Shown: piece after piece, positions 22,491 to 32,012 of the stretch
How the letters are laid out: each line of letters starts with the position of its first letter
Numbering within the stretch: position 1 is the stretch's first letter
NCBI GenBank assembly: GCA_032718865.1
Contig: JALUTQ010000005.1
Span: forward strand, 1,550,001-1,614,000
Direction: 5' to 3'
DNA: 64,000 nt
Source: Tilletia caries
Lineage: Eukaryota; Basidiomycota; Exobasidiomycetes; Tilletiales; Tilletiaceae
Program-made: the position numbers and the translations under genes
The notes under the pieces: generated by a model
Seen by the model: only the letters and a program-made list of their open reading frames with translations
What the model was told of the DNA's origin: nothing
Database searches by the model: none

Positions 22491-25400
22491 CACTCCACGG
22501 AGAATGGCCTTGCGCCCTCCATGTCCAATTCACACGGTCAAGTGACCTCAGATCATTCTGATTCAACCACGACGTCTGCGCCTGTGCCTGATGACTCGGG
22601 CATCCTGTTCTTGGTCGACCGGCCTATCCTGTCCACTCCACGCACCTTGCATCCGAATGAGTCAGTTCCCCCGTTGAGCCAACCCAAACGGGCCTTCGGG
22701 AACATCGTCGCTCTTCCTCGCCAGGTCGCTGCTGGCACGGGACAAGGCTATCGGTCCCACATTCCGTTGACCACTCACATTCGGGTGAATGATACGGACG
22801 GGCGCGCGCTCTCGACCCTCGTCGACACAGGAGCTACCCTGTCCTGCATTGACGCCTCGCTCCTTCAACGTATGGGTGGTCGTCCGACCGGCTCCCCCAT
22901 GAGGGTGCAGGGGATTGGATCGTCACACACCCTCGGCTGGGCGACGCTTCCGGTGTTTCTCCATGCGACCGACCCGCACGGTCAGCACGTCCACCTCGAG
23001 TTCCACCAGGACTTCCATGTCCTTCCGACGTTTCCTCCCGGGCTGTGCCTCGGCCTCGATTTCATCGTGGGATATGATGTCTCGCTTTCCCCGACTCGAG
23101 GCCGTGGACGCATCGGTCGGTACACGTTCCCGGTTCACGAGAAGCTGGCCGGGCCGTACGCCAAGGACGCGGAATTATGCGTGGCCACGGACATCACGGT
23201 GCCGGCCGGGTTCCAGACCTGGGTGCCCGTCGACGCGTCGTGTCTTGCACCGGGGGTGGATTACACTATCACTCCTCGCTTGTCAGTCACGCCTGATGAG
23301 ACCGTACGTTTGGCAGGACCCGTCGGGTTACTCACCCATGGCACTCGTCAACACGTGTTGCTGGGCAACTACGGTCCGACTTCCTTTCTGCTGGAACGAG
23401 GGACTGTTGTCGCTGACGCAGTGGGAGCCAGGATCGGCGACCAGCATTCCCAGTCCGCGCAAGCCTTCGTGGCCGGGGTTCCATACGCGGCGGAACTGCC
23501 ACCTCCGCCCGCTGTCCTCCCCGAGGACTCCGAGGACGCCGCTCTGCCCCTTGACGTTTTCGATGGCATCGACGTCGCCGAGAGCACGCTCACGCAGGAT
23601 GCTGTCACCGTCCTCGTTGACGACTCCTTCCGCGTTGGCATCACGCCTGAGGGCCAGCCGCACGCTTCCGTGGTGTCTCTCCTTCGTTCGCACCACGACG
23701 CATTCGCTCTTGACGGTCGGCCGGGGCGGATCGAGGATCACGACATGACCATCAACCTCCTTCCCGATGCCGTCCTTCCGCCTGAGCCCCCTCGCCGCGC
23801 CAGCCCGGAGAAGCGGGCGGCCATGGACTCTGCGATCGAGCAGCTCCTTGATTGGCAAGTAATCGAGCCATCTCAGAGCCCCGTCTCCTTCCCGGTCGTC
23901 ATGGTGAAGCAGAATGGGAAATGGCGGTTATGTGTCGATTACCGACAGCTCAACTCGAAGACCGTCCCGGACCGTTACCCCCTCCCCACAATCGACGCCA
24001 TCTTCCAGACGCTCACCGGGAAGAAATGGTTCAGCTCCCTCGACGCTATCCGGGGGTACCATCAACTCGGTGTTGCGGCTGAGGATCGATGGAAGACGGC
24101 TTTCGTGTGCCATCGGGGCCTCTACCAATATAAACGTGTCCCCTTCGGCCTTCGCAACGCCCCGGCGATCTTCCAACGTCTCATGGATAAGGTCCTCGGA
24201 AGTCTTCGCTGGCAGCAGGCGGTGGTCTACATTGATGACGCTGTCATCGCCACCGACACATTGGAGGAGCACAACTCCGCACTCGTCACCCTGCTCACCA
24301 ATGCGATAGCGGTCGGGCTCAAGTTCAGCCCAGCGAAATGCACTTTCGCCGTCCCCAGCCTTACCCTCCTCGGTCGCAAGGTCTCGGGCGCCGGCGTCGC
24401 GGTGTGGGCCGATCGTGCTCAGGCAGTTCAGGCTCTGGCTCGTCCTACAACGCTGCAAGAGCTCTACCACACGCTCGGATTGTTCGGGTACTACAGGGCC
24501 TTCATCCACAAGTTCGCGGAGAAGGCTGCCCCGTTGACTCGACTTCTCAAGGGATGGAAGTACGAGTCAGTCGACGGTCAAACTCGGCTCGTGAACACCG
24601 AGGGGAAGGCGGTATCGGCGGGTCGCGTTCCGCTGGCATGGGGAACCGAACAACAAGTCAGCTTCGAGGCTCTGCGTGCCGCTGTCGCAAATCCGCCGGT
24701 CCTGGCTCACCCAGACCCATCTCGACCATACATCCTCTACACCGATGCATCAAAGGACGCCCTTGCTGCTATCCTTCACCAAGTTTCGACCGCTCACACT
24801 CCGGTCGGGGTTCCTGATGCCGCCGCTCGTGTAAACACTCTCTCGGTCCCTCACTTGCCTGCGGATTTTGCTCGGGAACGGTGGAATGTTTGGCTTTCGG
24901 AGGATCGGCATTTCGGACCCATCCTGCGTTCCATTCGGTCCGACCCGGACTCGGTTCCCGACTGGCTGCTCCGCGAGGACGTCTTGGTGCGCCGAAGCGA
25001 TGATCGGGTGGCGCTGCCGGCCGCCGGTCTGTCAACAGTGTTGAAGGGGATCCACGATGATGGTGGTCATTTTGGGTTCTGGAAGACGTTCTTGGCGGTC
25101 AGTCGTTACTTCTGGCGGCCCCAGCTCTCGACCGCCGTTCGGACCTGGGTGAAGCACTGCGACCTCTGCCGCCACACTAAGGCCGCTCCCAAGACCGGTA
25201 TGCTTGACATCTCCCAAGATCCGACGCTACCCTTCGATCACATCTCTCTGGACTTGATTTACGGGTTCCCTCGAGCTCGTTCGGGCAACGACGCCGCTCT
25301 TGTGATCCAAGACCTCTTCTCCCGCATGGTCTTGCTCGCGCCCTGTACGAAGGAGATCACCGCGGAAGGGGTCGCCGCCATCATCAGCGACCGAGTCCTC

Positions 25401-26765
25401 CGGTTCGGCTGGCGACCACGTCGCATCGTGTCGGACTCAGAGGCTCGTGTGTCTGGCTCGATCATGACGCAACTCTGTGCGTCTCTGGGCGCGGTCGGCA
25501 CCCCGTCCAGTCCGTACCATCAACAAGCGAACAGCGTCGAGCGCGCGGTTCAAACGGTGCAGCGCGTCCTTCAAGTCATGGCCTTGGACTCCAAAGCCCA
25601 TTGGGACCGACGGCTTCTTCCGGCAGTCGAATTGGCGATGAACGGGAGTCCGTCGACTGTGACCGGCCAGCGGCCTTTCGATCTCGTCTTCCTGAGCCAT
25701 CCGACAGTCGTCCACGCTGTGTTCGATGCGGATGAGCATCTCGGCGTCAGCTCGTTCTCGGAACGCCTGGCGGCTGCTCAGGATCGACTCGAGGAGGCTC
25801 GCAGTCACATTGTCGCTGCCCGGCAGGAGCAAAAGCGCCGATTTGACCAGCGTCGCGCGCGGCCTTCTTTGATCGTCCCCGGCATGCGCGCGTGGATCCG
25901 CCTCCGGGACCGACCCGTGGCTGGTGCCACTACCGACAAGCTGGACGCCCGAAAGCTCGGTCCTTTCCCCATTCTCGAGGTCGTCTCGGCTCACCGTGTC
26001 CGTCTCGATCTCCCCACCGGTCTCGACATCGATCCCGTGCTCAGTATTGAGCAGCTGGACCTCGAGCCCCTCGCCGACGATCCCTTTGCCGCCGACCGCG
26101 CCATTCCCTCCGTGCCGTCGCCCTCACCGTTCGTTCGCGAGGAGGATGTGTCGGTCCGTCCCGCCGATTCCTCGGCTTCCGTCGTCGTTGAGCCTGACGG
26201 GGATGCGGATGAGGGACCTCGCTTGCCGCCGCGCGTGAGACGCCCTCCGCTCGGCCTCCAGGACTTCCACCTGGCGACGGTTCGCGCTGCTCCTTCTCCT
26301 GCGCTACAGGACCTGCTTCTCGGCCCCCTGTTCAGGCCTCAAACGCTGCAGGAAGGGGATACGCTGCTCACGCTCACGGAGCGACCAGTCGCGTTCATCT
26401 CGCGTCTTACCTCCCCCGCCGAGTCCAAACTCGTGGCCGCCGAACTCGAACTGGTGTGTCTGGCCTGGGCATACCAGAAGTTCTCACACCTGCTCGAGGG
26501 TGTTATCACGACCATAGTCACGGACCACGCGCCCATGAAGAGGATGCTCCGGTCAACCAATTCCATTGCATACGGGCCAATAATCACTCGCTGCCGGGCC
26601 GTCATCATGCCTCACCTGGCCAACCTCCGGTTCGTTTACCGCCCGGGCCCCCGCCACACCAATGTGGACGCGCTCTCTCGGCTGCCAACAAATACTGTCG
26701 ACCAGGGACGGCCGACTTTGTTGGGGGGGGGGGGGATGTGCTGGCAAGTAGCCAGTAATCGGTGA
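22491..26765 (+). CDS. Outer element pol polyprotein with split RNase H (intact frame)
   Basis: Open from 22491 if spliced from gag, or from ATG 22521 (1414 codons). Residues counted from that ATG: aspartic protease LVDTGAT near 100; reverse transcriptase with YIDDAVIA near 570; first RNase H strand LYTDASKDALAAI with Asp 742; integrase zinc finger (H about 845-850, C about 879-882); DDE integrase with Asp about 910, Asp 972 (VSDSEAR) and Glu about 1004 (NSVERAV); a spacer; then RNase H rear half from RPVAFISR (about 1288), with ELEL Glu, VTDHAP Asp and VDALSR Asp (about 1382). The stop lies inside the 3' LTR. In ordinary Ty3 elements the whole RNase H precedes integrase. No chromodomain is seen. 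Confidence 0.9.
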   Translation, partial: HSTENGLAPSMSNSHGQVTSDHSDSTTTSAPVPDDSGILFLVDRPILSTPRTLHPNESVPPLSQPKRAFGNIVALPRQVAAGTGQGYRSHIPLTTHIRVNDTDGRALSTLVDTGATLSCIDASLLQRMGGRPTGSPMRVQGIGSSHTLGWATLPVFLHATDPHGQHVHLEFHQDFHVLPTFPPGLCLGLDFIVGYDVSLSPTRGRGRIGRYTFPVHEKLAGPYAKDAELCVATDITVPAGFQTWVPVDASCLAPGVDYTITPRLSVTPDETVRLAGPVGLLTHGTRQHVLLGNYGPTSFLLERGTVVADAVGARIGDQHSQSAQAFVAGVPYAAELPPPPAVLPEDSEDAALPLDVFDGIDVAESTLTQDAVTVLVDDSFRVGITPEGQPHASVVSLLRSHHDAFALDGRPGRIEDHDMTINLLPDAVLPPEPPRRASPEKRAAMDSAIEQLLDWQVIEPSQSPVSFPVVMVKQNGKWRLCVDYRQLNSKTVPDRYPLPTIDAIFQTLTGKKWFSSLDAIRGYHQLGVAAEDRWKTAFVCHRGLYQYKRVPFGLRNAPAIFQRLMDKVLGSLRWQQAVVYIDDAVIATDTLEEHNSALVTLLTNAIAVGLKFSPAKCTFAVPSLTLLGRKVSGAGVAVWADRAQAVQALARPTTLQELYHTLGLFGYYRAFIHKFAEKAAPLTRLLKGWKYESVDGQTRLVNTEGKAVSAGRVPLAWGTEQQVSFEALRAAVANPPVLAHPDPSRPYILYTDASKDALAAILHQVSTAHTPVGVPDAAARVNTLSVPHLPADFARERWNVWLSEDRHFGPILRSIRSDPDSVPDWLLREDVLVRRSDDRVALPAAGLSTVLKGIHDDGGHFGFWKTFLAVSRYFWRPQLSTAVRTWVKHCDLCRHTKAAPKTGMLDISQDPTLPFDHISLDLIYGFPRARSGNDAALVIQDLFSRMVLLAPCTKEITAEGVAAIISDRVLRFGWRPRRIVSDSEARVSGSIMTQLCASLGAVGTPSSPYHQQANSVERAVQTVQRVLQVMALDSKAHWDRRLLPAVELAMNGSPSTVTGQRPFDLVFLSHPTVVHAVFDADEHLGVSSFSERLAAAQDRLEEARSHIVAARQEQKRRFDQRRARPSLIVPGMRAWIRLRDRPVAGATTDKLDARKLGPFPILEVVSAHRVRLDLPTGLDIDPVLSIEQLDLEPLADDPFAADRAIPSVPSPSPFVREEDVSVRPADSSASVVVEPDGDADEGPRLPPRVRRPPLGLQDFHLATVRAAPSPALQDLLLGPLFRPQTLQEGDTLLTLTERPVAFISRLTSPAESKLVAAELELVCLAWAYQKFSHLLEGVITTIVTDHAPMKRMLRSTNSIAYGPIITRCRAVIMPHLANLRFVYRPGPRHTNVDALSRLPTNTVDQGRPTLLGGGGMCWQVASNR

Positions 26766-27096
26766 TGCCGTTTTCCCCATTTCTCTTTCTCGATTCTCTT
26801 TCTCTATGACTGCTGATTCCGATCCGATCCGACCCGACTCTGACACGTGGTTTCCACTCCAGCGCCTCACAAACGTTACGCAACGTGCCATTTTCTTCCT
26901 TTCTTCTTCTTCTTCTTCTCATCACTCGCCACAGCGGCTTCTCTCTCTTCTCCGCCTCGGCTATTTAAGCCACTGTGTCTCATTTCCCCCTCTTGTAATT
27001 AGTCCGACACTGCATACTTGTTTCATCTCAGTTCTCTCCGAACACAGTCCTTAGTGAAAGCTAGGTGATTAGACTATCTCGGCCTGTGTTCGCACA
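26737..27096 (+). repeat. 3' LTR of outer retrotransposon (360 bp)
   Basis: Same ends as the 5' LTR and followed by the duplication CCGGT. The pol stop codon lies 29 bp inside it. A G13-A polypurine tract precedes it. Confidence 0.95.
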
Positions 27097-27101
27097 CCGG
27101 T

Positions 27102-27640
27102 TGACTCCCATCAGGAATGGTATATGCTGAGATGCACGGGACAGTCTCAGAGACACAGCACAATGACAAAGAGCTGTCAGAAACACGGAGCAGTACCTTT
27201 ACGATACACTATACAGGCTCTTTTTGTCGTGTATGAATGACTGTTGTATGTCATAGGCGAGGAAGGGAGAGGGGAGAAGAGACGGGCAGAAGCGTGGCTG
27301 TTTGATCATTATCGGAGCGACGATGGATGCCTTCACGTGATCTTTTCTTTCTACTAATGTATGTTGAAACCTGTCCTCGCGACACCATACATCTCGGCCA
27401 AACCGGACCGACCTTCCTCCTCACCAGTACTCCGACCTGCACCTCAAGCTCAACGATCAACGGTTAACAGTCGTCCTCAGCATCTACCTTCCTTACTACT
27501 TCACTCTCAGTCTCTTCTATCAGTCTGTCCTGCTTCCTATAAAATCCCTGTAGTCTCTCCATTGCAATCCCATCCCCTAAGCGTTTCCTCTACACTGTGT
27601 GCAGAGTCTGATCCCGGAGATCCTGATCATATTCAACAAT
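27102..27640. other. Interior of element B, no gene seen
   Basis: Internal sequence of element B continuing from 12851-12990 after removal of the retrotransposon. I see no conserved frame and no transposase. Confidence 0.5.
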
Positions 27641-27775
27641 GTACCGGGGTCAGTTGCATATGTTACAGGGCCAGTTGCATATGTTTACAGGGCCAGTTGC
27701 ATATATCTATAGGGCCAGTTGCATATGTTTACAGGGCCAATTGCATTTATTTAGACAAGTGATCATGTTATTGCC
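27641..27775 (+). repeat. Right unit array of element B, inner part
   Basis: Five ~22-bp units of the type AGGGCCAGTTGCATATG in the opposite sense to the left array. It closes with AAGTGATCATGTTATTGC, which reads on the other strand as GCAATAACATGATCAC and resembles the terminal unit at 11301 (GCAAGATACCTGATCAC). Confidence 0.8.
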
Positions 27776-28532
27776 TGCGGCCGCGCGGGACTGCTCATGT
27801 TGATGTATCCTATGGGACCTTTTGTGACGCTGTGGTCACCTCGCTCAAAGTAGCGTCTGAACACATGTCATTCAACTGCAGTCAGCGCAGCACACCAACC
27901 GCACAATGAAGCTATTGCTTGTACAGCTACGTTCTTCTCCCAGACGCGCAAGTGTACCCTCGCTGAAGTACCTCAGTATGTACCGCTGAGAAAAGGTCAG
28001 TGGCATTGAAGCAGCGTGCGGATGTCGTGGTCTCAGCGTCTCAGCAGCGTCTCAGACTTTCTAGCGGGTCAGTCAGTTCTTTTTGAGCGTATATGTCATA
28101 TGTGTACCATGTCCTTGTAAAGTCCTCTTGAAGCATCGTATATTCGTATCAGCAGCGTCCAGACAAAGAGTGCGTGGGGCGTAAGTTAAGGCGAAGCAGC
28201 CTGTGGACGTCGCGTTAGCAGCGTGTCGGCGCATTGCTGAGAATCTTCTCCCTGAGTGTAGATATCTTGGCGGACTGGCAGCGTGGCAACTGGCAGCTCT
28301 CCCTCTACATTCTACTTCCAAACCTCACAGCCTTTTCGAACAACGACCACTTGAGAGATGTTCAGGGACGTTTGTATGAGCTTGATCAGGAAGCTGGCTG
28401 CGTTCATTGCGACGTCGAAAGGACATTGACGTTGTGATGAGGCGCTGGAGTTGACGTTGACGTGAAATTGTTGACGTGCGAGTGGAACCGCTTGATTACC
28501 GATGGTCAGTACCGTTGTGGCCCTAACATTTC

Positions 28533-29258
28533 GCAAGTAACCTGAATGTCCCGATCTATGGTCGATTCGCCCCGAGCATGAGGCGATTGGCCCCGTAAGC
28601 GTTTTTTGAATTGAGCCCGTAAGATGAGGCGATTCAGCCCGTAATTATCGGCGACTGAACACATAAACAAAGGCGATTGAGCCCATAAAGATGGTCGATT
28701 GGCCCCATAAGGCAGGGCACTGGCCCCATAAAAATCTCAAATCGCCTTTGGCGACCTTCCCTGCTTCCAAATCTTCCAGATAAATTATTCTACAGCGGCC
28801 AGGGTGCCTGAAGTAACTGTACTGAGCTTCCAGGGTCATATCCGGTCATAGGCGGGCCGGGATGGCGGTCTTCGGCGACGTAATTCACTTTGAGAGCTCG
28901 TCGACGGGCAGAAACGCTTCACAGAAGCTCGACTTGTATGTGAGTTGAACCCTCTTACATACCTGAAGGCCCGACCGGTCGTTTGGACAGTGTTAGTACA
29001 CACTACCGCTCTATCCGGCTGAAATAGACATTACGGGCTCTGTCCACCATCTTTATGGGGCCAATCGACCATCTTTATGGGTTCAATGTACTAATCTTAC
29101 GGGGTCAATGCACCAAAATTGCGTTTTTTACGGGCTCAATCGACCATCTTTATGGGGTCACATGACCATCTTTATGGGGTCACTCAACTATAGATCGGGG
29201 TCAGTGCCGGGGTGCTCGGGGCGAACCGACCATAGATCGGGACATTCACCCGTTCTCG
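28533..29258. mobile_element. Element A: 726-bp DNA element with unit-array ends and 9-bp TSD
   Basis: Flanked by TAACATTTC at 28524-28532 and 29259-29267. A 36-bp inverted repeat (28543-28578 and 29213-29248, one mismatch) starts TGAATGTCCCGATCTATGG; ten less similar bases lie outside it at each end. The left terminus GCAAGTAACCTGA matches the left terminus of element B (GCAAGATACCTGA). Behind the ends run about nine degenerate units of type AAGATGGTCGATTGGCCCC on the left and inverted units on the right (29040-29210). No coding capacity was seen. Confidence 0.8.
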
Positions 29259-30321
29259 TAACATTTCACAGAACCTGTTTCGAGCCTCTACTTCATGCGC
29301 TCTCTGCTCGCTCAGTATTGACGCAGAGAAGTACAGATTTCAGTGAACTGATGGCAATGGACATGCGCACCGATAGCAGCTTTCAGCGAGCCGATACGTT
29401 GCGATGCTGAGGATCAGCATGCTCTCAAAGTTTGTGACACGATTTTGACACTTTTGACAGCTCTAGTGCCTCGAGCGTGACCATTTTGACACACCAAAAC
29501 CTGTTTAAACACGATAACTTCCGCTACAGGTGTTCGAATTGAGTCAAAGAACATGCGCTGGAAAGGTATGAAGCGATTGCGTTGCATGAGCGGAAATTTT
29601 TGAAGTGTTGAGGTGTGAAAGGAGGCGTGGGAGTGGTGCGAAGGGGCGCGGTGGTAATTCTCGAGGTTGCACTATAAGAATCTTTAACATTATAACGGAA
29701 AGTCGCTTTCGCGCTGTGCCACGTTGCATACACCACATGGCATACACCACGTGTCCTTAAGGTTCACACTCACCAGTCACTACTGCCTATGATGTCCTCG
29801 CCCTCTCCAACTTCCATGCAGGATTCCCTTTATTGACTCCGGTCCATTGTCCCAACCTCCAACCTCGCATTCCTTTCTCTCAGCTTCTTGATTCTTCAGG
29901 CTTCGATCGGCACTCGGAAGTTCCCGTTGTCTCAACTCCCAATCGCTCAACTTCGACATTTCTTTCTGCCTTTTTGTCTGCAGCGGCAGAGCGGGACTTC
30001 CCGAGTCGCGAGTCGCGACACACGCGGAGCACAAAGGGGTGAGGCAGGCGTGAGGATTGTCGGCGATAGATAGGATATATAAAGGATGCACACTTCCCCT
30101 TCTCCAGCTGGAACTTCCTTCTCTTTTCATTGCGAACTCACCACTCTGTACTCCCTGCTCACTACTCCCCTTAAACAGTATAGATGTAGATCAAAAAGGA
30201 AGCTGGAGTGCTCGACTCTTCTGGAGATTCGGGGATCAAGCCACTGACCGACTCCTCCATCTCCTCTCTTGTGTTCTATCTAGTTGTATCTTGATGATGA
30301 CCTTTGCTCCCTAGCCTCGCA

Positions 30322-30474
<153 letters not shown>

Positions 30475-30841
30475 TCCTTTCCTCAGTTCCTTCTCAGTTC
30501 TTCCGGCCTCCTGCTGCTGCCCTCCGAAAGGGTGCTGGTTCAAGAAGCTCGCCGTCAACTGCAACGCCGCTGCTGCAGCGTCTAGCGAGCTGCGGCTCCC
30601 GTCAACTGGGCTTCCCCCGCTGCTGCGGTTCCCGTCCGACGCTGAATGGGCTCTCACCCAGCTCGCACCCCACTTCTAGGAAGCCGTCAGTACTCAATCA
30701 GCCAACAAGTAATACACGCAGTCGACACACACGGACACAGCACAGCTTCTCCAGAAGTCGCTCTCGCCTCGTGCGTACATGTCATGCTGCATTTACTCAC
30801 AGGCCTAATCATGCTCACCTCGCTCTCTCCCTCTCTCTCTC

Positions 30842-31240
30842 ATCTAGGACGGACGCAGAGAAGAAGCTCGAAACCACAGCACAAGAAGACCAGGCGAGCA
30901 TGACCTTCCTCCTCACTCAGGACGAGGACGAATGGGACGTCTCCGCAGCCGCTACCTGCATCGGTCGAGTGGCAGCCTGTGTCGGCGACGCCATCGACAT
31001 GCCCGCCATCCACTTCATCGAGGGTAGCATCAAGAGCAAAGACTGGAGAAGGCGCGGAGCTGCATGCATGTGCTTCGGCTCCATCAGGGAGGGTTTTACG
31101 CTCCTACCGTTGAAACACTCACCCCTCCCGTTCCCCAGGCAGCCAGGACCGTCCATCTGACCGAGATCGGCCACCATCTGCATCCTTTCCTTCAAGGTCT
31201 CAAGGATGCCCATCTACGGGTAAAATGTGCGCGGTTGAAG
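30842..31240 (+). pseudogene. Broken importin-beta (karyopherin beta-1) gene fragment
   Basis: One frame gives LTQDEDEWDVSAAATC, then VGDAIDMPAIHFIEGSIK and a KDWRRR...FGSIREG block, which match the HEAT-repeat pattern of importin beta (DEWNVS-AA, FIE-NI-S-DW--RE-A-MAFGSILEG). A second frame continues the homology (VETLTPP, then KDAHLRVK), so a frameshift lies near 31090. It is preceded by a pyrimidine-rich CTCATCTAG that looks like a retained intron acceptor. Only about 120 codons are present, without start or stop. It lies in a transposon-dense block and is best read as a captured host fragment. Confidence 0.75.
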
Positions 31241-31545
31241 GGTGGCTGCGCCACCCTGATACCGCGTGGCGCGTACGAAGGTACATATACATAACTAGAT
31301 TTACACACGTATTTCATTCAGTTTCAATGTCAATACATAGTACACTGTACACATGCCAAGTCCAAAGCTTTCCTCACCAGTGTGTATCGTGTATCATACT
31401 GTCATACATGAATCATGATACATCACATGATTCAAGGAGTTAAGAAGGAAAGAAAACGCAGCCCACTGCCCAGCTCTTCACTGCCAAAATGCCCTATTCA
31501 TTAATTGCTTTGCACAAACTTTGTAGACACACCCTTTGCGGCCGC

Positions 31546-31732
31546 ACATTTATGTGCGGTCGACTTGATCCTTGTTAGTTATACTGAGGGTCAGTTGCAT
31601 ATGTTTCGAGGGCCAGTTGCATATGTTTACAGGGCCAACTGACTTTTGAAAAGGGCCAACTGTATTTACCACCAGGGCAGCGCATTATTATAGGGCGAGA
31701 TGCATTTATGACAGGGCATCTCACCATTTTCC
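31546..31732 (+). repeat. Right terminal unit array of element B, outer part
   Basis: Units GGGTCAGTTGCATATG and GGGCCAGTTGCATATG, then increasingly diverged units (GGGCCAACTG, GGGCAGCGC, GGGCGAGATG, GGGCATCTC) up to the end at 31732. The gradual decay from inner regular to outer diverged units mirrors the left end. Confidence 0.8.
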
Positions 31733-32012
31733 ATCACAATTCACAGAGCGCGAGCAGATGTAGTGTAATGCATTGGACTTTGGAGCGCGCTCGCTTTTAT
31801 GGGGGAATAGACATTGGATGGGTGTGAGGAGGACAGGCTTCGAGGGCGTCCACTCCTAACAGGGAACTGCTTAGAGGAGGCCAGGTAAACATATGTTGGG
31901 GGGGCCTTGCCCGCGTCCGAGCCGTGCGCGGTGCCGATGTCGATGGCGCCAGGGAGAGAAAGTGATGAGGAGGTTTCTTGTTTGCTTGCTGGGTGACTCA
32001 CTGTCGACCAGT

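Larger units (their letters stand above)
12991..27096 (+). mobile_element. Outer Ty3-type LTR retrotransposon, carrying a second element inside its gag
   Basis: Bounded by 360-bp LTRs (12991-13350 and 26737-27096) and the 5-bp duplication CCGGT (12986-12990 and 27097-27101). Without the inner element it is about 7.3 kb. The sequence after the 5' LTR, TGGTGATGAG, is the probable primer binding site; a G13-A polypurine tract lies directly before the 3' LTR. Order: LTR, leader 13351-13771, gag, intron, pol, LTR. The LTRs differ at only two sites (G/T in the CTTCTT repeat and C/G near the end), so insertion is recent. Pol is uninterrupted, but gag holds one TGA and the 6.8-kb insertion, so this copy is no longer autonomous. 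Confidence 0.95.

Noticed and set aside
26040..26380. Chromodomain after the integrase
   Set aside because: The stretch after IEQLDLEP lacks the chromodomain aromatic residues; the region is a spacer before the RNase H rear half.
11301..27775. Element B ending at the 27641-27775 array
   Set aside because: No 9-bp duplication matches there; the exact ATCACAATT pair places the right end at 31732, and TGCGGCCGC explains the interruption.
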